From: an uncultured Aquimarina sp.
GTDB taxonomy: Bacteria > Bacteroidota > Bacteroidia > Flavobacteriales > Flavobacteriaceae
Length of the DNA: 64,000 nucleotides
Reading direction: 5' to 3'
Assembly (NCBI GenBank): GCA_947498455.1
Contig: CANMKK010000030.1
Span: 1 to 64,000, forward strand
In this document: one piece after another, positions 9,124-17,932 of the stretch
Layout: each line of letters opens with the position of its first letter
How positions within the stretch are numbered: position 1 is the stretch's first letter
Notes under the pieces: model-generated
What the model was told of the DNA's origin: nothing
The model's database searches: none
Seen by the model: only the letters and a program-made list of their open reading frames with translations
Translations under genes and position numbers: made by a program

Positions 9124-11925
9124 TTAAAGTTTAAATGTTACTCCAAGACTAAAGTTAATTCCGTTATCGAACTTGTAAGTAGTATACTGATCATTTATAT
9201 CTTCTTGATCTTGATATCTTTCTATAGATGGATTTAATAAGTTTTTAGCTTTAAAACTTATTGTTACGTGTTTTCCGATTTCATCTTTAAAGTTGAAGTT
9301 TAATACTCCAAAACCTTTTTCGAAAATATCTCCTACACCATTACCTCCGGCAGAATATACTCTGTCTCCAAAAATATTAAAGTCTATTGCAGAGGTGATT
9401 TTATGTTTTTCAAAAGTTTTAGAATAGGATACATCTGTATTGATCAGGTATGGAGAAGCTCCCTGTAATTGTCTTTCTGTATTCGTTGGTGCAATATTAG
9501 AACCATTGAATGTAATTACCGTAGGGTCAATTTCTACTTTGGTGTGCATCAAGGTAGCATTGATTCCAAAGTTTAGGTCATTCCAGATACTTTCTTCTAC
9601 CTTAAAAAGATTTCCAAGGTTCTTTTTATACTCTATTTCTGCACCAAAAATGATTGCATTATCCGAGTTGACAAACGTATTAACATTAGAAGCAGAAGCT
9701 ACAAATACCTTTTCAATGGGATTCTGGATATATTTTCCGAATACGGTAGCTGCTATAAGCTCTCCGGATTTTTCTGGGAAATGTTCCCATTTGATATCTA
9801 CATTATAGTTATCAGAGTTGGTTACTATAGGATTCCCTAAAGTAGCCTCTGTAACGTCTTCATCTAAGAATGGTGCAACCTCAGTAAACTTAGGGAGTGT
9901 TACTGTTTTACTTGCAGCGAAACGAAGATTGGTAATTTCGTTTAATTCGTATTTTAAACTAATGCTAGGTAGAATAAATGTTTCATCTATAGATCTTTTT
10001 CTGAATGGATCATTCTCTAAGTCTTGTTGTTCTTTATAGAATACATTTTGTTCGAATAGCTCTGTACGTACTCCACCATTAAATGTTAATTTTGGAGCTA
10101 AAGCATATTGTAAATTAACGAAACCAGCCAGAGATGTAAGGTCAGCCTCATAAATTCTTGTATTATTTAAGTTTTCTAAAACTATATAGGATCCATTTAG
10201 AAAATTCGTTTCATTTAATAAAGCATCTGGATTATTAAATTCTACTAATGTATTTCTAAAGTTATTAACGTTATAGTTTACTTGATTAGCCTCAAAATCT
10301 CTGTCTTTTACTCTTGCCGCTAGTCCAACAGTAAGTTTGTTTAGAAAATTGTCATCCTCGTCTTTTTTAAAGTTGATGTCAAAATCAATTTTACCAGAAT
10401 AATCTTTTTCATTTAGTTCTTGGTAAAAACGCTGATTGTTCGCAAAGTCAGGACTAGTTCTATCTCCTAGTACTAATTCTCCTGGATTGGTTTCTGTAAA
10501 ATAAAGTTGACGTCTATCCGGGATTAATCCTTTTGCGTTATTGTAAGCTGTTCCCCAAGTCAATTTGTATTTATCCTCAGTAAACTTGTGCTCTCCTGTT
10601 AATTGCTGGGTAAATAAATTATTTTGCTCATAGGTACCTCTTCTGGCAAATATTCGCGTATCTATAGCTTCGCCGCCTATACCTATAAACTCTCTCAATT
10701 CATCTTGAGTATCGTTTACAAATAGGGTAGTAGCAATTATTTTGTTATTAGGATTCCAGCGATATCCTAGACTAAGCAATGTAGTAGTATTGGTGCTGTA
10801 TTGATATCTGTCTGTATTGTCAAAATTAGTAATTATATCTCCAGTAGAGTTATAAGAAGCTTCCTGACCATCTAGAGCGGTTTTGTGACCTTGGTCAAAA
10901 GACGCTGTAAATAATACGTCTAATTTATGTGGGTTATCTTCACCAAATGTAAATGTCTTTCCGCCAGTGATTCCGAAACCTCCATCAGGACCATTAAATC
11001 TTTTCTTTGGGTTAAAGGAAGTGTCAAAAGGATAATAATCTATTTGGGTACTTACATAATTGTAATTTGGAATGTCCAAAAATACCGGTACTCTTCTAGA
11101 TCCATCATCAAGTCCCCATTGATCGTATTGACCACCGTTTAACAGGTAGAAATCATTACTGATAGCATTTGTATTTGCTCCAGACTTAAAACTAACTTCT
11201 AGGAAACCTTTCCCTGGACGATCTTTAGTGTCAATATTTACGCTTGCTCCTGCAAAATCTCCATAAATATCAGGAGAATATGTTTTATAAATCCCTAAGT
11301 TTTCTACAATGTCTGTAGGAAAAATACCTAAATCAATAAGCTTTAACTTAGGGTTTAATGAAGGAATAGGCAATCCGTTTAAATAAGCGTTATTGTATCT
11401 ATCACCTAAACCACGAACATATAATTTATCACTTTGTCTAGAGATACCTGTAGCTTTAGTTAATCCTGTTGCCACATCGCTAACTCCTTTTTTAGAGAGT
11501 TCCTGAGCTCCTATCTTTTGCTGGATTGTCACAGCATTTTTTTGATCTAATAAAATGGCTGCTTCAGATTCCTTTTTAATAGTTGTTTTTATGACAACTT
11601 CATCTAATGCCGCAGCACTAGCGCTTAGAGAAGCATTTACAGTAGTAGTTTCATTAGCTTTAACAATTACTTTCTGTTCGAAATTTTCATACCCAACGAA
11701 ACTAAATTCTATTGTATAGTTTCCTGGTTCAATATTCTCAATGGTATATAGACCATCAAAATCTGTAGTAGTTCCTTTTGTTGTCCCTTTGATCAATACA
11801 TTGGCAAAAGGTAAAGGTTGATTATTTGCTTCTTTATCAAGCAACGTACCAGATATCGATCCGGTTTCCTGTGCACTAACAATTCCAACAACGAAAAGTG
11901 CACAGAGAATCACAATTTTTCTCAT
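9124..11925 (-). CDS. TonB-dependent outer membrane receptor (933 aa), pair 2
   Basis: The protein has a signal peptide (residues 1-18), a carboxypeptidase regulatory-like domain (about 20-105), a plug (about 120-240, with KLYVRGLGDRYN and NGLPIPS) and a long barrel. Its first 120 residues are very close to those of the receptor at 3450-6239; the barrels diverge more, suggesting a changed ligand. The upstream DNA has GTTATTTG-like promoter sequence at about 11947-11954 and three 11-bp-spaced TGTnA units at 11997-12029. I infer possible control by the PhoB-type regulator encoded at 16167-16850. Confidence 0.9.
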   Translation of the reverse strand: MRKIVILCALFVVGIVSAQETGSISGTLLDKEANNQPLPFANVLIKGTTKGTTTDFDGLYTIENIEPGNYTIEFSFVGYENFEQKVIVKANETTTVNASLSASAAALDEVVIKTTIKKESEAAILLDQKNAVTIQQKIGAQELSKKGVSDVATGLTKATGISRQSDKLYVRGLGDRYNNAYLNGLPIPSLNPKLKLIDLGIFPTDIVENLGIYKTYSPDIYGDFAGASVNIDTKDRPGKGFLEVSFKSGANTNAISNDFYLLNGGQYDQWGLDDGSRRVPVFLDIPNYNYVSTQIDYYPFDTSFNPKKRFNGPDGGFGITGGKTFTFGEDNPHKLDVLFTASFDQGHKTALDGQEASYNSTGDIITNFDNTDRYQYSTNTTTLLSLGYRWNPNNKIIATTLFVNDTQDELREFIGIGGEAIDTRIFARRGTYEQNNLFTQQLTGEHKFTEDKYKLTWGTAYNNAKGLIPDRRQLYFTETNPGELVLGDRTSPDFANNQRFYQELNEKDYSGKIDFDINFKKDEDDNFLNKLTVGLAARVKDRDFEANQVNYNVNNFRNTLVEFNNPDALLNETNFLNGSYIVLENLNNTRIYEADLTSLAGFVNLQYALAPKLTFNGGVRTELFEQNVFYKEQQDLENDPFRKRSIDETFILPSISLKYELNEITNLRFAASKTVTLPKFTEVAPFLDEDVTEATLGNPIVTNSDNYNVDIKWEHFPEKSGELIAATVFGKYIQNPIEKVFVASASNVNTFVNSDNAIIFGAEIEYKKNLGNLFKVEESIWNDLNFGINATLMHTKVEIDPTVITFNGSNIAPTNTERQLQGASPYLINTDVSYSKTFEKHKITSAIDFNIFGDRVYSAGGNGVGDIFEKGFGVLNFNFKDEIGKHVTISFKAKNLLNPSIERYQDQEDINDQYTTYKFDNGINFSLGVTFKL

Positions 11926-11996
11926 GTAACGTGTTCTAAATTTGGGTGCAAATAACGATAGTGATTGTTAAGTGTACGTTATTACCGTATTAAATG

Positions 11997-12029
11997 TCTG
12001 TGATTTTAATGTTACTTAATTGTTATGTT
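11997..12029 (+). promoter_or_regulatory. Pho-box-like direct repeats upstream of TonB receptor 2
   Basis: Three consecutive 11-bp units read TCTGTGATTTT, AATGTTACTTA and ATTGTTATGTT, with TGT in the same register. They start about 70 bp upstream of the receptor start codon and face away from the gene. This set is weaker than those at 13164, 13573 and 16055. Confidence 0.4.
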
Positions 12030-12342
12030 GATTTGTTAAATTATTGATTAAAAGTGTGGGGACGATAGTTTCGTTTTATAGAACAAATTGTACGATTTAG
12101 AAATAAAAATTTTATAATTAATTACATTTTTGTCTACTATATTTTCTTCATAAAATGAAACAATAGCTAGAATTATTCTTTAATACCACTTTGTTGTCCA
12201 ATGCATTTATTCCAATTTTACCTCCAAAGGAAGGTATCTGAAGTATCCTCTAGAATAAAGATTTAGAGAGATGTGATTTTTAAAAATAAAAAAGTAATAT
12301 GTTTTTTCGTTCAAATCTATGCTAAGATGATAAAGTAGGATT

Positions 12343-12508
12343 AATACCAATTTAACCATAATATTGATGGTTAAAACTTGTTCATTTTTCGTTTTATTTT
12401 CTTAATCCTATTTCCTATAGCTAAGGCTATGAAAAATAATCATAACGGCATAAATCAAAAAAAGCAACTTCGTTTTGTCTGAGATGTTTTATAATGGAAT
12501 TGGTATAA
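12343..12508 (+). repeat. MITE-like element, copy 1 (166 bp)
   Basis: It begins AATACCAATTTAACCATAAT and ends with AATTGGTATAA, so the ends are inverted repeats. The interior shares long words with copies at 24551-24716 (inverted) and 58237-58396, such as GGTTAAAACTTGTTCATTTTT, AGCTAAGGCTATGAAAAATAA, CGGCATAAATCAAAAA and AGCAACTTCGTTTT. No protein is encoded. It is non-autonomous, and no matching transposase is seen in the window. Confidence 0.8.
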
Positions 12509-12700
12509 CTTGATTCATCAATCTAGTGAAAAATCGTTGCAATTACTTTAGCGAAATTCTCATCGGTAAATCGTATTATTTTTATAAGTAAGGTGTAAGG
12601 TAGTGCTTAGTTTTCTCAAAACACAGATAATGATTAGTGTAATTTCGGATGTTTCTAACGACTAAAAAAGATAAACTCAAAATAAAAAAGGTTTGAAATC
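12509..12700. other. Intergenic stretch
   Basis: AT-rich with no supported gene, between the MITE-like element and the terminator of the MORN-like gene. Confidence 0.4.
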
Positions 12701-12732
12701 AAAAAACACTCTAAAAAAATTAGAGTGTTTGT
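12701..12732 (-). terminator. Intrinsic terminator of the MORN-like gene
   Basis: AACACTCTAA pairs with TTAGAGTGTT, and a T-run follows on the minus strand. The hairpin lies 24 bp past the stop codon. Confidence 0.8.
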
Positions 12733-12755
12733 ATGAAGTTATGCTTTTACTGTTT

Positions 12756-13115
12756 TTAATTGTTATAAGTAACAACTACATCACTTTTATTAGACCATTC
12801 GGTCACAGAAGCAATAGTGTTGTTTGAATAATTTACTTCTGATAATTTTTCTCCTTTCCAGAAGAACCATTTACCAATTTTATCACCATTGTTATATTGT
12901 CCCATAGCGATTTTCTTTCCGCTAGTGTCATATGATTTCCACTCACCATGAAGTTTACCTTCTTTATTATAAAATCCTTGTTGGCGAACATCACCATTAT
13001 CATAATAAAAAGTCCCTTTTATGATGTCTCCTTGTTTTTCGAAAACAGGCTTCACATCTTGAGACATTGCTATTCCAGAAAAAAGTATCGTTGCTATTAA
13101 AAGTAAATTCTTCAT
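12756..13115 (-). CDS. Secreted MORN-variant repeat protein (119 aa)
   Basis: A signal peptide (about residues 1-18, ending AMSQ) precedes three to four short repeats of the YDNGDVRQQGFYNKEGKLHG and QYNNGDKIGKWFFW type. These are typical of MORN-variant proteins often labelled YwqK-family antitoxin, a name that says little about function. It is divergent from the phosphate transporter gene. Its promoter (TACATTTG, 13157-13164 on the minus strand) overlaps a run of TGTTA repeats spaced 11 bp apart. I infer a phosphate-starvation-regulated periplasmic protein; its molecular role is unknown. Confidence 0.8.
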   Translation of the reverse strand: MKNLLLIATILFSGIAMSQDVKPVFEKQGDIIKGTFYYDNGDVRQQGFYNKEGKLHGEWKSYDTSGKKIAMGQYNNGDKIGKWFFWKGEKLSEVNYSNNTIASVTEWSNKSDVVVTYNN

Positions 13116-13156
13116 ATTATATATATTTATTTGGGGTGTTCTTAATGATTACATTA

Positions 13157-13187
13157 CAAATGTAGCATTAATTTTACTTTTAAGCAA
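13157..13187 (-). promoter_or_regulatory. Bacteroidota-type promoter of the MORN-like gene
   Basis: Read on the minus strand, TTG (13187-13185), a 20-bp gap and TACATTTG (13164-13157) fit the TTG / TAnnTTTG pattern. The upstream element overlaps the Pho-box-like repeats. Confidence 0.6.
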
Positions 13188-13213
13188 CATTTAAGTAACA
13201 TTAAATTAACATT
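13164..13213 (-). promoter_or_regulatory. Pho-box-like direct repeats (up to five units)
   Basis: On the plus strand AACATT occurs at 13186, 13197 and 13208, exactly 11 bp apart. Weaker units TACTTT (13175) and AGCATT (13164) stay in the same register. In the direction of the MORN-like gene the unit reads AATGTTAnTTW. Eleven-base spacing of TGT-containing half-sites is the known geometry of PhoB-family binding sites. Confidence 0.65.
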
Positions 13214-13572
13214 GAAACCATATAAACCTTTAAATCAGGTTTTTATGTTATTTAAAAAGTGATTTTTAGTGTAATGATATATAGGGAAAAATATAATAAA
13301 GTGATGAATAATGATGTGCTTTGTTTACGAAATGCGATTGTAGCTCGAACTCATATAAGGAATTATAGGAGTGATTTGCAAAGTGATTTACTGTATGAAA
13401 CCTATCGTAATTAAAGAGTTTTTAGAAAGAGGTCATCAAATCTATAAAATAAAGAAAATAGCATAATGTTTGTGTATATAGTATGGACGTTTTAGTTGTA
13501 GAATTGTAAATGTATGTTATGAAAAAAAGAAGTTAAATTGAAAAGAATTGATGTTATAGGGATACAAATGAT
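13214..13572. other. Divergent intergenic region between MORN-like and phosphate transporter genes
   Basis: AT-rich with no supported gene. It links two divergent promoters that both carry 11-bp repeats. Confidence 0.5.
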
Positions 13573-13611
13573 AACATTTCAATAACATATGGCTAGAATT
13601 TTAATAACATT
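13573..13611 (+). promoter_or_regulatory. Pho-box-like direct repeats upstream of the phosphate transporter
   Basis: AACATT (13573), AACATA (13584), AGAATT (13595, degenerate) and AACATT (13606) are spaced exactly 11 bp apart. They end about 28 bp before the start codon. The reverse-complement unit AATGTTATnAA matches that at 13164-13213 and 16055-16098. Confidence 0.65.
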
Positions 13612-13639
13612 TTTGTGGTTTATAAGAATTTGATAAAAT

Positions 13640-16027
13640 ATGGACGATATTTATATCTGGATGATTGGGGCTTTAGCTGTATTGGCTATCGCGGATTTAA
13701 TAGTTGGCGTTAGTAATGATGCTGTTAATTTTTTAAACTCAGCAATAGGCTCTAAAGCAATTTCTTTTAGAACAATTATGATTGTGGCAAGTGTTGGAAT
13801 TGCCGCAGGTGCAATTTTTTCCAGCGGATTAATGGAAGTAGCTCGTAAGGGTATTTTTGTTCCAGGAGAGTTTTATTTTGATGAAATCATGATCATTTTT
13901 ATGGCCGTAATGATCACTGATATATTATTGTTAGATTTTTTTAATACACTTGGGATGCCCACATCCACAACAGTGTCTATTGTTTTCGAATTATTAGGTG
14001 CTGCCGTTTGTGTTGCTTTGATTAAGATTAGTGCCGATGCCACACTTTCTGTAGTCGATATAGGGAATTTTATTAATACTAAAAAAGCAGGTGAGATTAT
14101 TCTGGGGATATTACTATCTGTAGTAGTGGCTTTTTCGGTAGGAGCTTTGGTGCAATATCTTTCCAGATTATTATTATCCTTTAAATTCGAAGAAAAAGCA
14201 AAATGGGTCGGAGCGCTTTTTGGTGGGGTAGCATTAACAGCTATTTTATACTTTATATTTATTAAAGGTATTAAAGGAACTAATTATGCTAAAGAAATCG
14301 TTGATATAGTTACTAAAGATTCTGGATTAGCATTTTTGGATTGGGCTAATTTATATTTCGAAAGTTCGTATGAAACGCTAAAAGATTTGGCGAAAGCTAA
14401 AAAGGATTTATTTGAGATTGACCCAGAAGCCGGCACAATTGGGATGACTTTACGTGGTTTTTTAGAAACTAATGTATTGCCGATAATGGTATCTGGTTTT
14501 GCGTTATTATCATTACTTTCATATATAATAATGGTATTCTTTAAAACAAATATTTATAGAATCATTATTATAGTGGGGACTTTTGCATTAGCATTAGCTT
14601 TTGCTGGTAATGATTTGGTAAACTTTATAGGAGTGCCGATTGCAGCCTGGGAAGGGTATCAAAAATGGAGCGTTTCTGGAGCGCCTGCTGGTGAATTCTT
14701 AATGACTTCTTTAAGTGGAAAAGCAGAAACACCAACACTACTTTTGTTAGGAGCAGGGCTTATTATGGTATTGACATTGTGGTTTTCAGCAAAAGCTAGA
14801 AATGTAGTAAAAACATCTATTGACTTATCAAGACAAGGAGATGGTGATGAAAGATTTAATCCTAATTTCTTATCAAGAGGTGTAGTTAGAGGAACTGTGT
14901 TAGTTTCGGAATATATTTCAGCCATCACTCCAAAAGCATTTAAATCCTTTGCAGACAAGCAATTCGAAGAGCAAGCTCCTTCCGTTGCTGTGCGTAAAGA
15001 AGATTTACCAGCTTTTGATATGGTAAGAGCGGCGGTAAACCTTATGATTGCCGGAGTTTTAATTTCTATAGCAACCTCAATGAAGTTGCCATTGTCTACA
15101 ACATATGTAACGTTTATGGTAGCTATGGGTACGTCTTTGGCTGATAGAGCTTGGGGAACGGAAAGTGCTGTGTATCGCGTAGCAGGAGTGCTTAATGTAA
15201 TTGGAGGCTGGTTTTTTACTGCAATAAGCGCTTTTATGGCGGCAGCATTGATAGCATTTTTAATAAACTTACACCAACCGATAATGACAGGAGTTCTGTT
15301 ATTGATAGCTGTATTTTTGTTAGTACGAAATACAATTAAATACAGGGATCAAACGAGAGCAGTTAAAGCAGAGGATAGTCTTAAGAAATCAGAAAGTAGC
15401 TCAATACAAGGTGTTATAGAAGAGAGTGCTGATAATATAAAATCTTTTATTAATAGAGGGAACAAGATTTTCGCAAGTACAGTAGAAGGTTTGGTTAAGT
15501 ATGATTTGACTGGACTTAAAAAAAGTAGAAAAGGAATTGCTAAGTTGGAAACTGAAGTAGAAGAGTTAAGAGATAGTATTTTTTACTTTATTAAAAACCT
15601 TGATGACTCCAGTGTAGGTGCAAGTAATTTCTATATTTCGATTCTAGGATATTTAGAAGATATTACGCAATCATTGGATTATGTTTCTAAAGTAAGCCAT
15701 AAACACGTAAATAATAATCATAAAAGATTGCGATTTAATCAAATAAAAGATCTTAAAGAACTAGGAGATCAGTTAAATGAATTCTTTAGTACGATTAAGG
15801 ATGTTTTTAATCAAAGAGATTTTGATAAGCTAAATAAAGTTATTGAGGAAAAACAAGAATTGTTTACTATTGTAAGTGATAAGATTAATAAACAAGTAGC
15901 TCGAACAAGAACAGAAGAAAGTAGTCCAAAAAATACAACGCTTTATTTTGGGTTGTTAATGGAAATAAAAGATCTTGTAACTGCTACGATGAATTTATTA
16001 ACTACTTATAGAGATCATAAAGAATAA
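13640..16027 (+). CDS. PiT-family inorganic phosphate transporter fused to a PhoU-like domain (795 aa)
   Basis: The protein has two PiT signature copies, VGVSNDAVNFLNSA (about residues 22-35) and FAGNDLVNFIGVPIAAW (about 320-337), set among ten or more membrane segments. These support cation-coupled uptake of orthophosphate across the inner membrane. The last 200 residues (about 595-795) are soluble, helical and charged. They resemble the PhoU-like/DUF47 domain that often accompanies PiT transporters and probably regulates transport or signals to PhoR. The loop at about 215-270 is unusually long. It precedes the PhoB/PhoR-type genes by 140 bp, and its promoter has four 11-bp-spaced AACATT-type units. 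Confidence 0.9.
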   Translation: MDDIYIWMIGALAVLAIADLIVGVSNDAVNFLNSAIGSKAISFRTIMIVASVGIAAGAIFSSGLMEVARKGIFVPGEFYFDEIMIIFMAVMITDILLLDFFNTLGMPTSTTVSIVFELLGAAVCVALIKISADATLSVVDIGNFINTKKAGEIILGILLSVVVAFSVGALVQYLSRLLLSFKFEEKAKWVGALFGGVALTAILYFIFIKGIKGTNYAKEIVDIVTKDSGLAFLDWANLYFESSYETLKDLAKAKKDLFEIDPEAGTIGMTLRGFLETNVLPIMVSGFALLSLLSYIIMVFFKTNIYRIIIIVGTFALALAFAGNDLVNFIGVPIAAWEGYQKWSVSGAPAGEFLMTSLSGKAETPTLLLLGAGLIMVLTLWFSAKARNVVKTSIDLSRQGDGDERFNPNFLSRGVVRGTVLVSEYISAITPKAFKSFADKQFEEQAPSVAVRKEDLPAFDMVRAAVNLMIAGVLISIATSMKLPLSTTYVTFMVAMGTSLADRAWGTESAVYRVAGVLNVIGGWFFTAISAFMAAALIAFLINLHQPIMTGVLLLIAVFLLVRNTIKYRDQTRAVKAEDSLKKSESSSIQGVIEESADNIKSFINRGNKIFASTVEGLVKYDLTGLKKSRKGIAKLETEVEELRDSIFYFIKNLDDSSVGASNFYISILGYLEDITQSLDYVSKVSHKHVNNNHKRLRFNQIKDLKELGDQLNEFFSTIKDVFNQRDFDKLNKVIEEKQELFTIVSDKINKQVARTRTEESSPKNTTLYFGLLMEIKDLVTATMNLLTTYRDHKE

Positions 16028-16054
16028 TTGCTGGTAAAAGCCTAAAGTTAAGTA

Positions 16055-16098
16055 AATGTTATCCATATGAAATCTTTATGTTAGTTTATTGTATCGTA
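16055..16098 (+). promoter_or_regulatory. Pho-box-like direct repeats upstream of phoB
   Basis: The 11-bp units AATGTTATCCA, TATGAAATCTT, TATGTTAGTTT and ATTGTATCGTA place the central G at 16058, 16069, 16080 and 16091. They face the gene, whose start is about 70 bp further on, and fit autoregulation by the regulator encoded there. Confidence 0.55.
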
Positions 16099-16166
16099 GT
16101 TAAATAGTGGCGTATACTTCATTATAACATAGTATATTTACGGGATAGTGATATAATTTACATAAT

Positions 16167-16850
16167 ATGAACAAAAAAGATATTACCATTTTATTGGTGG
16201 ATGATGAGCCGGATATTTTGGAAATCGTTGGATATAATCTTACTGCAGAAGGTTATAATGTATTAACAGCGGAGAATGGGGTTGAAGCTGTAAAAGTTGC
16301 TAAAAAGAAAAAACCACAATTGATAATTCTGGATGTTATGATGCCAGAAATGGATGGTATCGAAGCTTGTGAACAAATTCGCAAAATACCAGAATTACAA
16401 AATACGATTATTACTTTTTTGACTGCTAGAGGAGAAGATTATTCACAGGTTGCTGGTTTTGATGCTGGGGCAGATGATTATATAACAAAACCAATTCGAC
16501 CAAAAGTATTGGTGAGTAAAGTAAAAGCCTTGTTAAGAAGATTAAAAGAAGATGAGTCATCTGATAATGTAGTGCGAATTGGAAATCTAATTATCAATAG
16601 AGATGAGTATAAAATAGTTAAGGATAAAAAAGAAATAATTTTACCCAGAAAAGAGTTCGAATTATTATCTTTATTGGCCTCTAAACCAGGGAAAGTATTT
16701 AAACGAGAAGATATTTTGGATAAGGTATGGGGAAATGAAGTTATCGTTGGTGGTCGTACCATTGATGTACATATTAGAAAACTAAGAGAAAAGATAGGAG
16801 ATGATAGTTTTAAAACCATTAAGGGTGTAGGTTATAAGTTCGTTATATAA
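16167..16850 (+). CDS. phoB: PhoB-type response regulator (OmpR family, 227 aa)
   Basis: The receiver domain (residues 4-120) has the acidic pair DD at 12-13, phospho-acceptor Asp56 in LIILDVMMPEMDG, the TARGED switch and the TKP lysine. A winged-helix DNA-binding domain (about 130-227) carries the typical GRTIDVHIRKLREKIG recognition segment. The stop overlaps the start of the kinase gene by one base (TAATG), which couples their translation. Position after a phosphate transporter and the 11-bp TGTTA repeats in nearby promoters support a PhoB role. An unrelated OmpR-family pair cannot be fully excluded. Confidence 0.88.
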   Translation: MNKKDITILLVDDEPDILEIVGYNLTAEGYNVLTAENGVEAVKVAKKKKPQLIILDVMMPEMDGIEACEQIRKIPELQNTIITFLTARGEDYSQVAGFDAGADDYITKPIRPKVLVSKVKALLRRLKEDESSDNVVRIGNLIINRDEYKIVKDKKEIILPRKEFELLSLLASKPGKVFKREDILDKVWGNEVIVGGRTIDVHIRKLREKIGDDSFKTIKGVGYKFVI

Positions 16851-17932
16851 TGGCAGAAAATTTTAAAAAGTCGTATAGATTTGCATATTTATCTTCTTTA
16901 TACATTACAATATTACTAACGCTCGTACAGAGCGTTTTTTTATATACCCAAACTCAGTGGAATTTTTTATTTATAGTAGGTTTTGCTTTAATATGTTACA
17001 TTACATGTTTTGTTATTATACAGTATAGGGTACAGAAATTTATATATAGAAGAGTTCGGAAGATTTACGACGATATCGAAATGTTAGATGTAGATAATAT
17101 AGAGGATAAAACTCCCGTAACTACAGATATGCGAACATTGATTAAAGAAGTAGAAAAGTTTGCACAAAAAAGAAAAACAGAAATCGAAACGCTAAAGATT
17201 AGAGAAGATTATAGAAAAGAATTTATGGGTAATGTTTCCCACGAGCTAAAAACTCCTCTTTTTACGGTACAAGGGTATATTCTGACTTTATTGGATGGAG
17301 CAATGAATGACCCCAAGATTCTTGATAAATATCTTAATAGGGCAAATAAGGGAGTAGAAAGACTTATTTATATTGTCAATGATCTTGATATGATTACTAA
17401 GTTGGAAGTAGGGGATCTCAATCTAAATTATACCAGTTTTGATATTGTAGAACTAGTACAGAGTGTTTTTGATCTTTATGAAATGAAGGCAGCTAAAAAA
17501 AACATTGCCTTAGCTTTTGATATGAACTATCAAAATCCAATCATGGTACATGCGGATAAAGAAAGGATTCAGCAGGTATTATCCAATTTGGTTGTGAATT
17601 CAATTAAATACGGAAAAGAAGATGGTACCACAGAGGTGAGTATAGAGAATTTAATTCGTAATAAAGTAATAGTTAGAGTAACAGATAATGGAGAAGGTAT
17701 TGCACAAGCTCATATTCCTAGATTGTTTGAACGTTTTTATAGAGTAGATAAAAGTGGATCAAGAAAAGAAGGTGGTTCTGGTCTTGGTCTGGCTATTGTT
17801 AAACATATTATCGAAGCACATCACGAACGAATATATGTAGAGAGTGATTACCGAATAGGTAGCGAATTTTCATTTACTATGGAAAAAGTGAAAAAGTTCC
17901 CGGTAGTCGATGTCGGTACTAAAACAACTTAA
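16850..17932 (+). CDS. phoR: PhoR-type sensor histidine kinase (360 aa)
   Basis: Two membrane segments (about 13-32 and 38-58) leave almost no periplasmic loop, as in PhoR. A linker follows, then the HisKA helix with His131 in FMGNVSHELKTPL, and a HATPase domain with N box (LSNLVVNSIKYG), DNGEGI and GSGLGLAIV. There is no clear PAS domain, so the protein is shorter than many PhoR proteins. It overlaps phoB by one base. The last 63 bp overlap the end of the convergent glycosyltransferase gene. A terminator-like hairpin lies within codons 23-31. Confidence 0.88.
   Translation: MAENFKKSYRFAYLSSLYITILLTLVQSVFLYTQTQWNFLFIVGFALICYITCFVIIQYRVQKFIYRRVRKIYDDIEMLDVDNIEDKTPVTTDMRTLIKEVEKFAQKRKTEIETLKIREDYRKEFMGNVSHELKTPLFTVQGYILTLLDGAMNDPKILDKYLNRANKGVERLIYIVNDLDMITKLEVGDLNLNYTSFDIVELVQSVFDLYEMKAAKKNIALAFDMNYQNPIMVHADKERIQQVLSNLVVNSIKYGKEDGTTEVSIENLIRNKVIVRVTDNGEGIAQAHIPRLFERFYRVDKSGSRKEGGSGLGLAIVKHIIEAHHERIYVESDYRIGSEFSFTMEKVKKFPVVDVGTKTT
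16918..16941 (+). terminator. Terminator-like hairpin inside phoR
   Basis: AACGCTC (16918-16924) and GAGCGTT (16930-16936) pair perfectly around GTACA. The T-run extends to 16941. The shape is that of an intrinsic terminator, but it lies about 70 bp inside the phoR coding region. Confidence 0.55.
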
